Source of the DNA: Ruminococcoides intestinihominis
Lineage (GTDB): Bacteria; Bacillota; Clostridia; Oscillospirales; Acutalibacteraceae
Length of the DNA stretch: 39,267 nt
NCBI RefSeq assembly: GCF_040096285.1
Contig: NZ_JBBMEY010000020.1
Span: 1 to 39,267 of the forward strand
Direction of reading: 5' to 3'
Numbering within the stretch: position 1 is the first letter of the stretch; every line of letters starts with the position of its first letter. Below are positions 23,127 to 32,317 of this stretch, in pieces. The position numbers were made by a program, and so were the translations under genes. Under the pieces are notes generated by a model, which was given only the letters and a program-made list of their open reading frames with translations, did no database searches and was not told where the DNA came from.

Positions 23127-25085
23127 ATGGATTTTAAACTTAAATCTGAATATAAACCAACAGGTGACCAGCCACAAGCTATTGATACATTAGTAAAGAG
23201 TATCGAAAACGGCAACAAAGAACAAACACTTTTAGGTGTAACAGGTTCAGGTAAAACTTTCACAATGGCTAATGTTATTGAAAAGGTAAACAGACCTACT
23301 TTGATTTTAGCCCATAACAAAACTTTAGCAGCCCAGCTATGCTCAGAGTTTAAAGAATTTTTCCCTGATAATGCAGTAGAATATTTTGTATCCTACTATG
23401 ACTACTACCAACCTGAAGCCTATGTGCCATCAACCGATACTTATATTGAAAAGGATAGTAGCATTAATGACGAAATCGACAAACTCAGACATAGTGCAAC
23501 TTTAGCACTATCCGAAAGACGAGATGTTATTATTGTTGCCTCAGTTTCTTGCATTTATAGCTTAGGTAACCCTATAGATTACCGTAATATGGTTATTTCC
23601 CTTAGACCGGGAATGGAAAAACCAATGGAAGAACTTGTTGCAAAGTTAGTAGAACTGCAATATGAGAGAAACGACATTAACTTTACCAGAAATAAATTTA
23701 GGGTAAAGGGCGATACAATAGAAATTTTCCCTGCTGCATCTTCCGACTATATTATAAGAGTAGAATATTTTGGTGATGAAATTGATAGAATATCCGAAAT
23801 TAACCCACTAACAGGTGAACTGAATTCTATTCTAAAGCATGTTGCAATTTACCCTGCATCTCACTACATTGTTCCTAAAGAAAAGATGGAACCGGCTATT
23901 GCAAGAATAGAAAAAGAACTTGACGAGAGACTGGAATATTTCAGAAGTGAGGGTAAACTCCTAGAGGCTCAACGACTTGAACAAAGAACAAGATACGATA
24001 TTGAAATGCTCCAAGAAATCGGATTTTGTACCGGTATTGAAAACTATACAAGTGTTTTATCCGGACTAGAGAAGGGTACAGCCCCATTTACTTTGCTGGA
24101 TTATTTTCCGAAAGATTTTCTGCTTTTTGTTGATGAAAGCCATGTAACTTTACCTCAGGTTAGAGGTATGTATGGTGGTAACCTTTCAAGAAAGAAAAGT
24201 CTTATTGATTATGGATTCAGATTACCGTCAGCTTATGACAACCGTCCTTTAAATTTTGATGAATTTTATGATAGAATAAATCAAGTCTGCTTTGTGTCAG
24301 CAACACCTGGTGACTTAGAACTTGAAAAAAGTAGTGTGGTTGCAGAACAAATTATCCGACCAACAGGTCTGCTTGACCCTGAAATTGATGTAAGACCAAC
24401 TGAAGGTCAGCTAGATGACTTGATTTCTGAAATAAATATTAGAACAGAAAAGAATGAAAGAACATTAGTTACTACCTTAACCAAGAAAATGGCTGAGGAC
24501 TTAACTGATTATTTTGAACAAATGGATATTAGGGTGCGATATATGCACCATGATATAGATACTGTTGAAAGAATGGAAATTATTAGGGACTTGCGTTTGG
24601 GTGAGTTTGATGTACTTGTTGGTATCAACCTACTTCGTGAAGGCCTTGATATTCCGGAAGTTTCTCTAGTTGCTATCCTAGATGCTGATAAGGAAGGTTT
24701 CCTTCGTTCAGAACGCAGTTTAATTCAGACAATAGGCAGAGCAGCAAGAAACAGTGAAGGTAAGGTTATTATGTATGCTGATACAGTAACACCTTCTATG
24801 GAGTCAGCAATAAGAGAAACTACCCGTAGAAGAGAAATTCAGCAACAGTATAACAAAGACCACAACATTACACCTAAGACTATTAAGAAAAAGGTTGCTG
24901 ATGTTCTGGAAATCAGTACCCGTAAAGAAGAAAAAGACTTTAACAGTAAAAAGCTAACTAAGGGTGAAAAGAAGAAACTTATCGAGCAGTTAACAAAAGA
25001 AATGAAAGCAGCAGCAAAGTTGCTTGAATTTGAACATGCTGCCTATATTAGAGATAAAATCAATAAATTGAAGGGAGAAGATTAA
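23127..25085 (+). CDS. uvrB: UvrB, nucleotide excision repair damage-verification subunit
   Basis: Works with UvrA and UvrC to recognise bulky DNA lesions and load the nuclease. Walker A is GVTGSGKTFT; the beta-hairpin region is YYDYYQPEAYVPSTDTYIEK; the helicase motif DESH and the LREGLDIPEVSLVAILDADK and QTIGRAARN motifs follow. The UVR domain that binds UvrC is at the C-terminus (LTKEMKAAAKLLEFEHAAYI). Start: ATG 23127 (MDFKLKSEYKPTGDQP), 5 nt after the radC stop. 652 aa, complete. No uvrA or uvrC nearby. Confidence 0.97.
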   Translation: MDFKLKSEYKPTGDQPQAIDTLVKSIENGNKEQTLLGVTGSGKTFTMANVIEKVNRPTLILAHNKTLAAQLCSEFKEFFPDNAVEYFVSYYDYYQPEAYVPSTDTYIEKDSSINDEIDKLRHSATLALSERRDVIIVASVSCIYSLGNPIDYRNMVISLRPGMEKPMEELVAKLVELQYERNDINFTRNKFRVKGDTIEIFPAASSDYIIRVEYFGDEIDRISEINPLTGELNSILKHVAIYPASHYIVPKEKMEPAIARIEKELDERLEYFRSEGKLLEAQRLEQRTRYDIEMLQEIGFCTGIENYTSVLSGLEKGTAPFTLLDYFPKDFLLFVDESHVTLPQVRGMYGGNLSRKKSLIDYGFRLPSAYDNRPLNFDEFYDRINQVCFVSATPGDLELEKSSVVAEQIIRPTGLLDPEIDVRPTEGQLDDLISEINIRTEKNERTLVTTLTKKMAEDLTDYFEQMDIRVRYMHHDIDTVERMEIIRDLRLGEFDVLVGINLLREGLDIPEVSLVAILDADKEGFLRSERSLIQTIGRAARNSEGKVIMYADTVTPSMESAIRETTRRREIQQQYNKDHNITPKTIKKKVADVLEISTRKEEKDFNSKKLTKGEKKKLIEQLTKEMKAAAKLLEFEHAAYIRDKINKLKGED

Positions 25086-27071
25086 GTGGCAAAGAAAAAG
25101 ACACAAGAATACGGAAATGACAGTATCAGTTCTTTAAAAGGTGCCGATAGAGTACGAAAAAGACCTGCTGTTATTTTTGGTTCTGATGGTATAGAGGGCT
25201 GTTGCCATTCAGTCTTTGAAATACTTTCTAACTCCATAGATGAAGCTAGAGAAGGCTATGGTAACGAAATAATAGTTACAAAGTTTGCCGATGGCTCAAT
25301 TCAGATTGAGGACCATGGTAGAGGTATTCCTGTTGATTACAACAAGAATGAAGAAAGATATAACTGGGAACTAGTATTTTGTGAACTGTATGCCGGTGGT
25401 AAATACAACAACAATGACGGTGAAAACTATGAGTTTTCTCTAGGTTTAAATGGTTTAGGTCTTTGTTCAACTCAGTATTCATCAGAATATATGGATGTAA
25501 ATATCCGTAGAGATGGGCAGAAATTTACCCTTCATTTTGAAAAAGGTGAGAATGTCGGTGGACTTCATAAAGAAAAATATGACAAGAAGGATACCGGTAC
25601 AATCATCAAGTGGAAACCTGATTTAGAAGTTTTCACAGATATAAATATTACAGCTGACTATTTCTTAGATGTAATAAAGAAACAGTCAATTGTAAATGCA
25701 GGTGTAAACTTTGTTTTCAGAAACCAAGTAAATGGTAAGTTTGAAGTAACAGAGTTTAAGTATGAAAACGGTATCACCGACTATGTAAATGAAGTAGTAG
25801 GTGATCAAGGCCTTTCAACAACTCAAACATGGTCAACAGAACAAAAGGTTCGTGACAGAAAAGATAAACCTGAATATAAATGCAAAATGACAATTGCAGT
25901 TGCATTTTCAAACAAGGTTTCTATGCACGAATATTACCACAACTCAAGTTATTTGGAATATGGTGGTGCACCTGAAAAGGCAGTTAAAAATGCTTTTGTA
26001 TATCAGATTGACCAATGGTTAAAGAATAACGGTAAATATACTAAGAACGAAAAGAAAATTACTTTTGAAGATGTAGAAGATTGTCTTGTAATTGTAATCT
26101 CCAGTTTCTCCAGTATGACTTCTTACGAAAACCAAACTAAAAAGGCTATTACAAATAAAGGTATCCAAGATGCAATGGTTGAGTTTTTGCGTCATGAACT
26201 TGAAATCTACTTTATCGAAACACCACTTGAAGCAGAGAAAATCTGTAATCAGGTTCTTATTAACAAGAGAAGTAGAGAAGATGCCGAAAAAACAAGAGTT
26301 AGAATTAAGAAGAACTTAACAAGTTCTCTTGATATGACAAACAGAGTAGCAAAATTTGTTGACTGCAGAAGTAAAGATAATTCTGAAAGAGAATTATTCA
26401 TAGTGGAAGGTGACTCAGCTTTAGGTGCTTGTAAACAAGCAAGAGATCCAAACTTCCAAGCAATTATGCCTATAAGAGGTAAGATACTTAACTGCCTAAA
26501 AGCAGATTTAAATAAAATTTTCAAAAGTGACATTATTACCGACTTGCTAAAAGTTTTGGGTTGTGGTGTTGAAGTTAAGTCAAAAGCAAATAAGGACTTA
26601 GCTACTTTTGATATGAATTTACTAAGATGGAAACGAATTATTTTTTGTACTGATGCCGATGTTGACGGTTTCCAGATTAGAACACTTTTACTTACTATGG
26701 TGTATAGACTTACACCAACACTAATTGAAGAAGGCAAGGTATTTATAGCAGAATCACCTCTTTACGAAATTACAACAAAGAAAAAGGTTTATTTTGCTTA
26801 TACCGAGGCAGAGAAAGAAAAGTATATTAAAGAAATCGGCAAAGAAAAGTTTACCGTTCAGCGTAGTAAAGGTCTTGGTGAAAACGAACCTGAAATGATG
26901 AACCTAACTACAATGAATCCGGCAACAAGAAGACTTATTAAGGTTATGCCGGATGATGTAAAGCGTACAGCAGAAATGTTTGATATTCTACTAGGTGACA
27001 ATTTACAAGGTAGAAAAGACTATATTGTAAACCATGGTGCTGAATATGTAGATAACTTAGATTTAAGTTAA
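25086..27071 (+). CDS. Type II topoisomerase ATPase subunit (ParE/GyrB-like)
   Basis: The ATP-binding subunit of a topoisomerase IV- or gyrase-type enzyme. GHKL ATPase motifs: EILSNSIDEAREGYG, IEDHGRGIPVD, SLGLNGLGLC. The Toprim domain has EGDSALGACKQARDP and DADVDGFQIRTLL. 661 aa. The GTG start follows the uvrB stop directly, with GGGAGAAG in the end of uvrB. The pair with the next gene (15 nt away) forms the holoenzyme. It is outside the usual dnaA-gyrB region and has divergent motifs, so it is probably the second (ParE-type) enzyme; sequence alone does not prove topoisomerase IV versus gyrase. Confidence 0.9.
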   Translation: MAKKKTQEYGNDSISSLKGADRVRKRPAVIFGSDGIEGCCHSVFEILSNSIDEAREGYGNEIIVTKFADGSIQIEDHGRGIPVDYNKNEERYNWELVFCELYAGGKYNNNDGENYEFSLGLNGLGLCSTQYSSEYMDVNIRRDGQKFTLHFEKGENVGGLHKEKYDKKDTGTIIKWKPDLEVFTDINITADYFLDVIKKQSIVNAGVNFVFRNQVNGKFEVTEFKYENGITDYVNEVVGDQGLSTTQTWSTEQKVRDRKDKPEYKCKMTIAVAFSNKVSMHEYYHNSSYLEYGGAPEKAVKNAFVYQIDQWLKNNGKYTKNEKKITFEDVEDCLVIVISSFSSMTSYENQTKKAITNKGIQDAMVEFLRHELEIYFIETPLEAEKICNQVLINKRSREDAEKTRVRIKKNLTSSLDMTNRVAKFVDCRSKDNSERELFIVEGDSALGACKQARDPNFQAIMPIRGKILNCLKADLNKIFKSDIITDLLKVLGCGVEVKSKANKDLATFDMNLLRWKRIIFCTDADVDGFQIRTLLLTMVYRLTPTLIEEGKVFIAESPLYEITTKKKVYFAYTEAEKEKYIKEIGKEKFTVQRSKGLGENEPEMMNLTTMNPATRRLIKVMPDDVKRTAEMFDILLGDNLQGRKDYIVNHGAEYVDNLDLS

Positions 27072-27085
27072 GGAGGTGAGTTACT

Positions 27086-29326
27086 GTGGCAAGAAAGAAG
27101 AAAGAGCCAAAAGCTCCTCAATTACCTAAGATTGACGGTGTAATTGACGGTGCAGGTGAAGTAGTAGAGCAAAAGATTGCATCAACTATTGAAGAAAACT
27201 ATATGCCTTATGCAATGAGTGTTATTATGTCCAGAGCAATTCCTGAAATTGACGGATTTAAACCATCTCATAGAAAGCTACTTTACACAATGTACAAAAT
27301 GGGACTTTTAACAGGTAAGAGAACAAAGTCAGCTAATATTGTTGGTGCAACAATGAAACTTAATCCTCATGGTGACTCAGCTATCTATGATACAATGGTT
27401 AGATTATCACGAGGTTATGAAGCACTTTTACATCCATATGTTGACTCAAAGGGTAACTTCGGTAAGTTCTACAGTAGAGATATGGCATGGGCTGCATCAA
27501 GATATACTGAAGCAAAACTTGACCCAATCTGTAATGAACTTTTTAAGGATATTGATAAAGATACAGTTGACTTTGTAGATAACTACGATAATACAATGAA
27601 AGAGCCTTCGCTTTTACCGGCAACTTTTCCATCTGTACTTGTTAATGCAAATACAGGTATTGCCGTAGGTATGGCGTCTAACATTTGTTCATTTAACTTG
27701 CGTGAAGTTTGTGAAACTACAGCAGCACTTATTCGTGATAAAGACCATGACATTATGTCAACCTTACCTGCACCCGACTTTATTGGTGGTGGACAGATTA
27801 TCTATGACGAAAGTGCCATTAAGAAAATTTATGAAACCGGTCGTGGTGGTATCAAGGTTAGAGCAAAGTATCAGTATGATAAAGCAAATAACTGTATTGA
27901 TATTTTCTCAATTCCACCATCAACTTCTTGTGAAGTAATTATTGAAAAAATTATTGATTTGTCTAAGCAAGGCAAAGTTAAGGAAGTTGCCGATATTCGT
28001 GATGAAACAGGTCTTGACGGTCTAAAAATCACAATCGACCTAAAACGTGGTACTGACCCTGAAAAGCTAATGATGAAGTTATTTAAACTTACAACATTAC
28101 AGGATAGTTTTAGTTGTAACTTTAATGTGCTAATAGCCGGTGTACCAAGAGTAATGGGTGTTAGAGAACTTCTTAATGAATGGATAGCATTTAGAGTTGA
28201 ATGTGTAAGAAGAAGAACATATTTTGATTTAAACAAAAAGCAAGAGAAACTTCATCTTCTAAAAGGTCTAAAGGCAATTTTACTTGATATTGATAAGGCA
28301 GTAAAAATTGTCAGAGGAACTGAAGAAGAAAGTGAAGTTGTACCTAACCTAATGATAGGTTTCGGCATTGATGAAACTCAGGCTGAATATGTTGCAGAAA
28401 TTAAACTAAGACATTTAAATAAAGAATATATCCTAAAGAGAATTGAAGAAATCAAAAGTCTTGAAAAGGATATTGCAGAGCTGGAAGCAATTTTAGCAAG
28501 TAAACAGAGAGTAAAGACTATCATAGTTAAGGAACTAAAGAATGTTGGTGATAAATACGGCAAAGACAGAGTTTCCGAATTACTGTACAATGTTGATGAA
28601 AGTAATGAGTCATATGTTGAAGAAGTACCTGATTATCCTGTAAACCTATTCTTTAGTAAAGAGGGTTATTTCAAGAAAATTACTCCTCAGTCACTTCGTA
28701 TGAGCAGTGAACAAAAGCTAAAGGAAGGGGATATGATGATTCAGCACTATGAGTCTACCAATACTGCTGAACTGTTATTCTTTACTAATAAGTGTCAGGT
28801 TTATAAGAGCAAAGCCTCAGACTTTGATGATACAAAGGCAAGTGTACTGGGTGATTATGTACCGGCTAAACTTCAAATGGATGAAGGAGAAGTCCCACTG
28901 AAAATGTTTGTTACAAAGGACTACAACGGTATGTTTGTATTTGCATTTGAAAACGGTAAACTTGCAAAAGTACCTATGAATGCTTATTATACAAAGACTA
29001 ACCGTAAGAAACTTGTTAGTGCTTATTCAGATAAGTCACCACTTTCTGATGTAATGTGGCTTGATGAAGACAAGGAATTAATGTTAACTTCATCAGGTGG
29101 CAGAGTTCTGCTTATCCATACTGGTGTAATAAACTTAAAGAATACAAAGAATACTCAAGGTGTCGCTGTAATGCGAATGAAAAAAGGTCAGTACCTTGAA
29201 AAACTAGAAGAATATACTGATGGCTTGTTCTCAAAGCCATCACGATACAGAACCAAAACACTACCGGCTTTAGGTGCTTTTTTAACTGAAGAAGATAGTG
29301 GCAACGAACAACTTTCTATTTTATAA
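27086..29326 (+). CDS. Type II topoisomerase cleavage subunit (ParC/GyrA-like)
   Basis: The DNA-breaking subunit. The catalytic Tyr is residue 140 in AASRYTEAKLDP. The quinolone-pocket region HGDSAIYDTMVRLSRGYE is present. A coiled-coil (about residues 440-490) precedes a C-terminal domain with repeated strands that resembles a shortened beta-pinwheel. I see no GyrA box (QRRGGKG), which argues for ParC rather than GyrA. 746 aa; GTG start after AAGGAGGTGAG. Co-transcribed with the ParE-like gene. Confidence 0.9.
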   Translation: MARKKKEPKAPQLPKIDGVIDGAGEVVEQKIASTIEENYMPYAMSVIMSRAIPEIDGFKPSHRKLLYTMYKMGLLTGKRTKSANIVGATMKLNPHGDSAIYDTMVRLSRGYEALLHPYVDSKGNFGKFYSRDMAWAASRYTEAKLDPICNELFKDIDKDTVDFVDNYDNTMKEPSLLPATFPSVLVNANTGIAVGMASNICSFNLREVCETTAALIRDKDHDIMSTLPAPDFIGGGQIIYDESAIKKIYETGRGGIKVRAKYQYDKANNCIDIFSIPPSTSCEVIIEKIIDLSKQGKVKEVADIRDETGLDGLKITIDLKRGTDPEKLMMKLFKLTTLQDSFSCNFNVLIAGVPRVMGVRELLNEWIAFRVECVRRRTYFDLNKKQEKLHLLKGLKAILLDIDKAVKIVRGTEEESEVVPNLMIGFGIDETQAEYVAEIKLRHLNKEYILKRIEEIKSLEKDIAELEAILASKQRVKTIIVKELKNVGDKYGKDRVSELLYNVDESNESYVEEVPDYPVNLFFSKEGYFKKITPQSLRMSSEQKLKEGDMMIQHYESTNTAELLFFTNKCQVYKSKASDFDDTKASVLGDYVPAKLQMDEGEVPLKMFVTKDYNGMFVFAFENGKLAKVPMNAYYTKTNRKKLVSAYSDKSPLSDVMWLDEDKELMLTSSGGRVLLIHTGVINLKNTKNTQGVAVMRMKKGQYLEKLEEYTDGLFSKPSRYRTKTLPALGAFLTEEDSGNEQLSIL

Positions 29327-29347
29327 GGTTAAAATAAAAAATTATAC

Positions 29348-29376
29348 TTGATTTTTAAATGGTTTTGTGTTATTAT
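29348..29376 (+). promoter_or_regulatory. secG promoter
   Basis: TTGATT (29348-29353), a 17-bp spacer and TATTAT (29371-29376), about 42 nt before the ATG. Confidence 0.6.
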
Positions 29377-29417
29377 TTTCTAAAAGACTGATTAATTCTA
29401 ATGAAAGGTGAGTTGAA

Positions 29418-29663
29418 ATGGGCGTAGTTAGTTATATCCTTGGTGCATTACTTATTCTATTTTGTGTACTAATTATTCTAGTTGTTGTTCTACAGGAAGG
29501 CAACCAGCAGGGTCTAGGTGTTATCACCGGTGCAGCTGATTCTTTCTTCTCTAAGAACAAGGCAAGAAGTTGGGATTCATTCCTATCAAGATGGACAAAG
29601 GTTTTCGCAGCAGGTTTCGTAGTATTTGTTATCGTTCTTGATATTATTGCTAACTTTAAGTAA
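29418..29663 (+). CDS. secG: SecG, preprotein translocase subunit
   Basis: An 81-aa membrane protein of the SecYEG channel. Two transmembrane helices (about residues 4-25 and 60-78) flank the conserved cytosolic loop LQEGNQQGLGVITGAADSFF. GAAAGGTGAG precedes the ATG. Own promoter and terminator. Confidence 0.95.
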   Translation: MGVVSYILGALLILFCVLIILVVVLQEGNQQGLGVITGAADSFFSKNKARSWDSFLSRWTKVFAAGFVVFVIVLDIIANFK

Positions 29664-29690
29664 TAAGCGAGTAATATAATGCATATAATT

Positions 29691-29721
29691 TACCGATGGA
29701 CAAGTTCCATCGGTATTTTTT
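29691..29721 (+). terminator. secG terminator
   Basis: Stem TACCGATGGA/TCCATCGGTA with a 5-nt loop, then TTTTTTA. It lies just before bofA, whose ribosome site follows at once. Confidence 0.85.
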
Positions 29722-29737
29722 ATTTTGTGGTGATTTT

Positions 29738-29992
29738 ATGGACTATTATCTACTTTCTATGCTTGTTATTATCTTAATTATTCTTGCTGTTTTACATAAA
29801 TTAGGCAAAAATAAAAAGCCCTTATTAAGGGCTTTTGGTAGTATGATTATAGGGCTTTCTGCACTGTTTTTAGTAAATGTAACCTCTGTAATAACCCAAG
29901 TACATATACCAATCAGTATGTTTACTGTTGGAGTTTCAGCAGGTGGTGGAGTTCCGGCAGTAGCACTTTTACTTTTCCTAAATTTGTTATGA
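29738..29992 (+). CDS. BofA-family protein (pro-sigma-K processing inhibitor-like)
   Basis: An 84-aa membrane protein. In Bacillus BofA holds the SpoIVFB protease inactive until late sporulation. I chose ATG 29738 (MDYYLLSMLVII), preceded by GTGGTGATTTT; the frame from 29696 would start inside the secG terminator. An N-terminal helix, a helix around IIGLSALFLVNV, and the family ending VGVSAGGGVPAVALLLFLNLL are present. It points to a sporulating host. A terminator-like hairpin lies inside the gene (29814-29836). Its end overlaps the convergent DUF4364 gene by 6 bp. Confidence 0.85.
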   Translation: MDYYLLSMLVIILIILAVLHKLGKNKKPLLRAFGSMIIGLSALFLVNVTSVITQVHIPISMFTVGVSAGGGVPAVALLLFLNLL

Positions 29993-30577
29993 CAACATTT
30001 CTAGGTCTTTTAGTGTGTCGGTTAATAAATCCTTCTGTTTTGATAATACTGAAATTGTAGTCTTATATAGTAATTCCGGATTTTTCCTAAAGTTCTTTTT
30101 AACTAACTTTGCTTGTTCATAGTCCGGAACATAAAATTCAAGAGAAAGAATAGTCAGCTCCTCACTTGTGATAGAGCATTTTACATTGTATCCTCTTTCA
30201 TTTTTAACAATTTCAACCTTGTTTTCTCTTTCAGTCTTTTCTTTTTCAAGTAACATCATTACACAGTGAAAGGCCTTTTCCTTTACTGTATAAGCCAAGG
30301 AATCCTCAAGCTGAGTGGCAATCATCATACCATCTTCTGTAAGTGTGTATTTGTTGTTGCCATTAACAGTAATATGTCTGTTTTTGACTAAATCATCAAA
30401 ACAAGCACTAGCTTCAAAGTAATTAGCAAGTCCATCTTTTTGTAGTGACTCCAAAATCAATTCTTTGCTAACCGGAGCTTTTACAGACTTAATTAAATAA
30501 CAAATCAGTATTCTAATTTCATTCTTACTTCTCATTCCACCGGGATTAATTCCTTCATCAAATGTATCAAAGGACAT
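29987..30577 (-). CDS. DUF4364-family protein, likely winged-helix regulator
   Basis: A 196-aa protein. The N-terminal half (RSKNEIRILICYLIKSVKAPVSKELILESL; DDLVKNRHITVNGNNKYTLT) reads as a winged helix-turn-helix; the C-terminal half is the DUF4364 part with no known activity. I chose the ATG at 30577 (MSFDTFDEG) because GAAGGTGAC is 5 nt upstream, inside the longer frame that starts at 30595. Convergent with bofA and divergent from nfeD. Common in Clostridia; regulon unknown. Confidence 0.8.
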   Translation of the reverse strand: MSFDTFDEGINPGGMRSKNEIRILICYLIKSVKAPVSKELILESLQKDGLANYFEASACFDDLVKNRHITVNGNNKYTLTEDGMMIATQLEDSLAYTVKEKAFHCVMMLLEKEKTERENKVEIVKNERGYNVKCSITSEELTILSLEFYVPDYEQAKLVKKNFRKNPELLYKTTISVLSKQKDLLTDTLKDLEMLS

Positions 30578-30647
30578 AGAGTCACCTTCTTCCATAAGTT
30601 CTATAATTATTATAACACAAAATATATGAAATGTGTAGTGTTTTTTG

Positions 30648-30677
30648 TTGACTCGACTATTTTACTTGTGATATAAT
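30648..30677 (+). promoter_or_regulatory. nfeD-stomatin promoter
   Basis: TTGACT (30648-30653), an 18-bp spacer and TATAAT (30672-30677), 23 nt before the TTG start. Confidence 0.7.
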
Positions 30678-30699
30678 TTTCTAAAAGGAGGTTGTCGAA

Positions 30700-31140
30700 T
30701 TGGAAATGATGCCTTATATATGGTTTGGTATAGCACTCTTTATGGCTATTATTGAGGGTGTAACTTATCAGCTTGTGTCTATATGGTTTGTTTTGGGAGC
30801 AGTTGTTTCTGCAATAGTTTCAATTTTTGTACCTGAAAATATTTGGTTACAAATAATTCTGTTTATAGTTATTTCTGTTGCAACACTAATAGCCACAAAA
30901 CCTATTGTAAAGAAAATCACAAGAACCAAGAAATTACCGACTAATTCCGATAGATATATTGGAATGAAAGGTGTAGTAAAAGAAGAAATTAATAACACCC
31001 TAGGTGTAGGACTTGTAAACCTAAAAGGCACTGTGTGGTCTGCTACAAGTGATGACGGCTCAGTAATTCCTACAGATAGTGTAGTTATAGTAAAGAATAT
31101 TAAAGGTGTAAAACTAATTGTTTCACCGGTAAAGGAGTAA
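30700..31140 (+). CDS. NfeD-family membrane protein
   Basis: A 146-aa short NfeD: two or three transmembrane segments in residues about 5-68, then a soluble OB-fold domain (IGMKGVVKEEINNTLGVGLVNLKG). NfeD partners stomatin-type SPFH proteins in membrane microdomains, and the stomatin gene follows 3 nt later. TTG start at 30700 chosen because AAAGGAGG ends 8 nt upstream; ATG 30706 is the alternative. Confidence 0.88.
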   Translation: MEMMPYIWFGIALFMAIIEGVTYQLVSIWFVLGAVVSAIVSIFVPENIWLQIILFIVISVATLIATKPIVKKITRTKKLPTNSDRYIGMKGVVKEEINNTLGVGLVNLKGTVWSATSDDGSVIPTDSVVIVKNIKGVKLIVSPVKE

Positions 31141-31143
31141 ATT

Positions 31144-32052
31144 ATGGATCCAATAGTAAAGCTAGTGATTATTGCAGCAATTATCATTGCAATAGTTATC
31201 GTAATCGTAAAAAATATCAAAATCGTACCACAAGCTCATGCTTATGTTATTGAAAGACTTGGTACTTACCAAACAACATGGAACACAGGTTTACACCTGA
31301 AAGTACCATTTGTTGACCGTATAGCTAAGAAACTTTCACTAAAAGAACAGGTTGTAGATTTCCCACCACAACCGGTTATTACAAAAGATAATGTTACTAT
31401 GCAGATTGATACAGTAGTTTACTTTGCTATTACTGACCCTAAGTTATATACTTATGGTGTTGAAAGACCACTGTCAGCTATTGAAAATCTAACTGCTACA
31501 ACTTTAAGAAATATTATCGGTGATTTGGAACTTGATGCAACTCTAACTTCAAGAGATACTATCAATGATAAAATCCGTACAATTCTGGATACTGCAACAG
31601 ACCCTTGGGGTATTCGTGTAATCAGAGTTGAACTAAAGAATATTCTTCCACCAAAAGAAATTCAGGATGCAATGGAAAAGCAGATGAAAGCTGAAAGAGA
31701 AAGAAGAGCAAAAATTCTTGAAGCTGAAGGTGAGAAGAAGAGCCAAATCCTAAAGGCAGAAGGTCTAAAGGAATCAACAATCCTAAAAGCTGATGCAATT
31801 AAGGAATCAAAGGTTAGAGAGGCTCAGGGTGAAGCTGAAGCTATTATGCTAGTTCAAAAGGCTCAGGCTGATGCTCTAAAACTTCTAAATGAAGCAAAGC
31901 CAATTGAAGAAGTACTACAACTAAAGAGTTACGAAACATTCCAAAAAGTTGCCGATGGTCAGTCTACAAAGATTATTATTCCATCAGATATTAAGCCACT
32001 TGCAACTGCTGCAACTGCTATTAAGGAAATTATCTCTAACGATAACAAATAA
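31144..32052 (+). CDS. Stomatin-like SPFH (band 7) protein
   Basis: A 302-aa membrane scaffold. An N-terminal membrane helix (about residues 4-24) is followed by the SPFH domain (IVPQAHAYVIERLGTY; GLHLKVPFVDRI; VTMQIDTVVYFAITDP), then an Ala/Glu/Lys-rich coiled coil (EKQMKAERERRAKILEAEG), and a C-terminal oligomerisation part. Pairs with NfeD; the role is membrane organisation or stress response, inferred from the family. GGAG precedes the ATG. Confidence 0.93.
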   Translation: MDPIVKLVIIAAIIIAIVIVIVKNIKIVPQAHAYVIERLGTYQTTWNTGLHLKVPFVDRIAKKLSLKEQVVDFPPQPVITKDNVTMQIDTVVYFAITDPKLYTYGVERPLSAIENLTATTLRNIIGDLELDATLTSRDTINDKIRTILDTATDPWGIRVIRVELKNILPPKEIQDAMEKQMKAERERRAKILEAEGEKKSQILKAEGLKESTILKADAIKESKVREAQGEAEAIMLVQKAQADALKLLNEAKPIEEVLQLKSYETFQKVADGQSTKIIIPSDIKPLATAATAIKEIISNDNK

Positions 32053-32058
32053 TAACCG

Positions 32059-32087
32059 GAGCTACCTATTTTAGGTAGCTCGTTTTT
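32059..32087 (+). terminator. Terminator of the nfeD-stomatin operon
   Basis: Stem GAGCTACCT/AGGTAGCTC with a 5-nt loop, then GTTTTTTAT. Confidence 0.88.
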
Positions 32088-32212
32088 TATATTTATAGTT
32101 TGTTCATACATAATTATACATTAAGATACATTATTCTTCTTGATTAGTATATGATTTATATTGAAAATTGCAGAAATGTAGTATCATACTGTCAAAAAAT
32201 AGTCTATATCTA

Positions 32213-32241
32213 TTGAATTTAATTTGATTTTTGGGTATAAT
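32213..32241 (+). promoter_or_regulatory. Promoter of the purine operon
   Basis: TTGAAT (32213-32218), a 17-bp spacer and TATAAT (32236-32241), giving a leader of about 70 nt before purE. No purine, PRPP or ZTP riboswitch fold was recognised in the leader or upstream (32090-32317); PurR boxes were not recognised either. Confidence 0.7.
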
Positions 32242-32317
32242 TAAAAAGTAAAATTATGTAGCTAATAAAAATACACTTGTTTTTACTAGTTAATTTTTGT
32301 AACGAAAGGTGATCATT

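Noticed and set aside
32049..32058. A second 10-nt match to the cas-regulating guide seed, near the terminator after the stomatin gene
   Set aside because: The match stops at 10 nt and the bases before it read GCTC, not a TTTV PAM. It shows that a 10-nt match alone can arise by chance here; the cas12a leader site stands out because of its PAM and position.
32090..32317. Purine, PRPP or ZTP riboswitch before purE
   Set aside because: No conserved core of these classes was found; the region is AT-rich with a plain promoter and a leader of about 70 nt.
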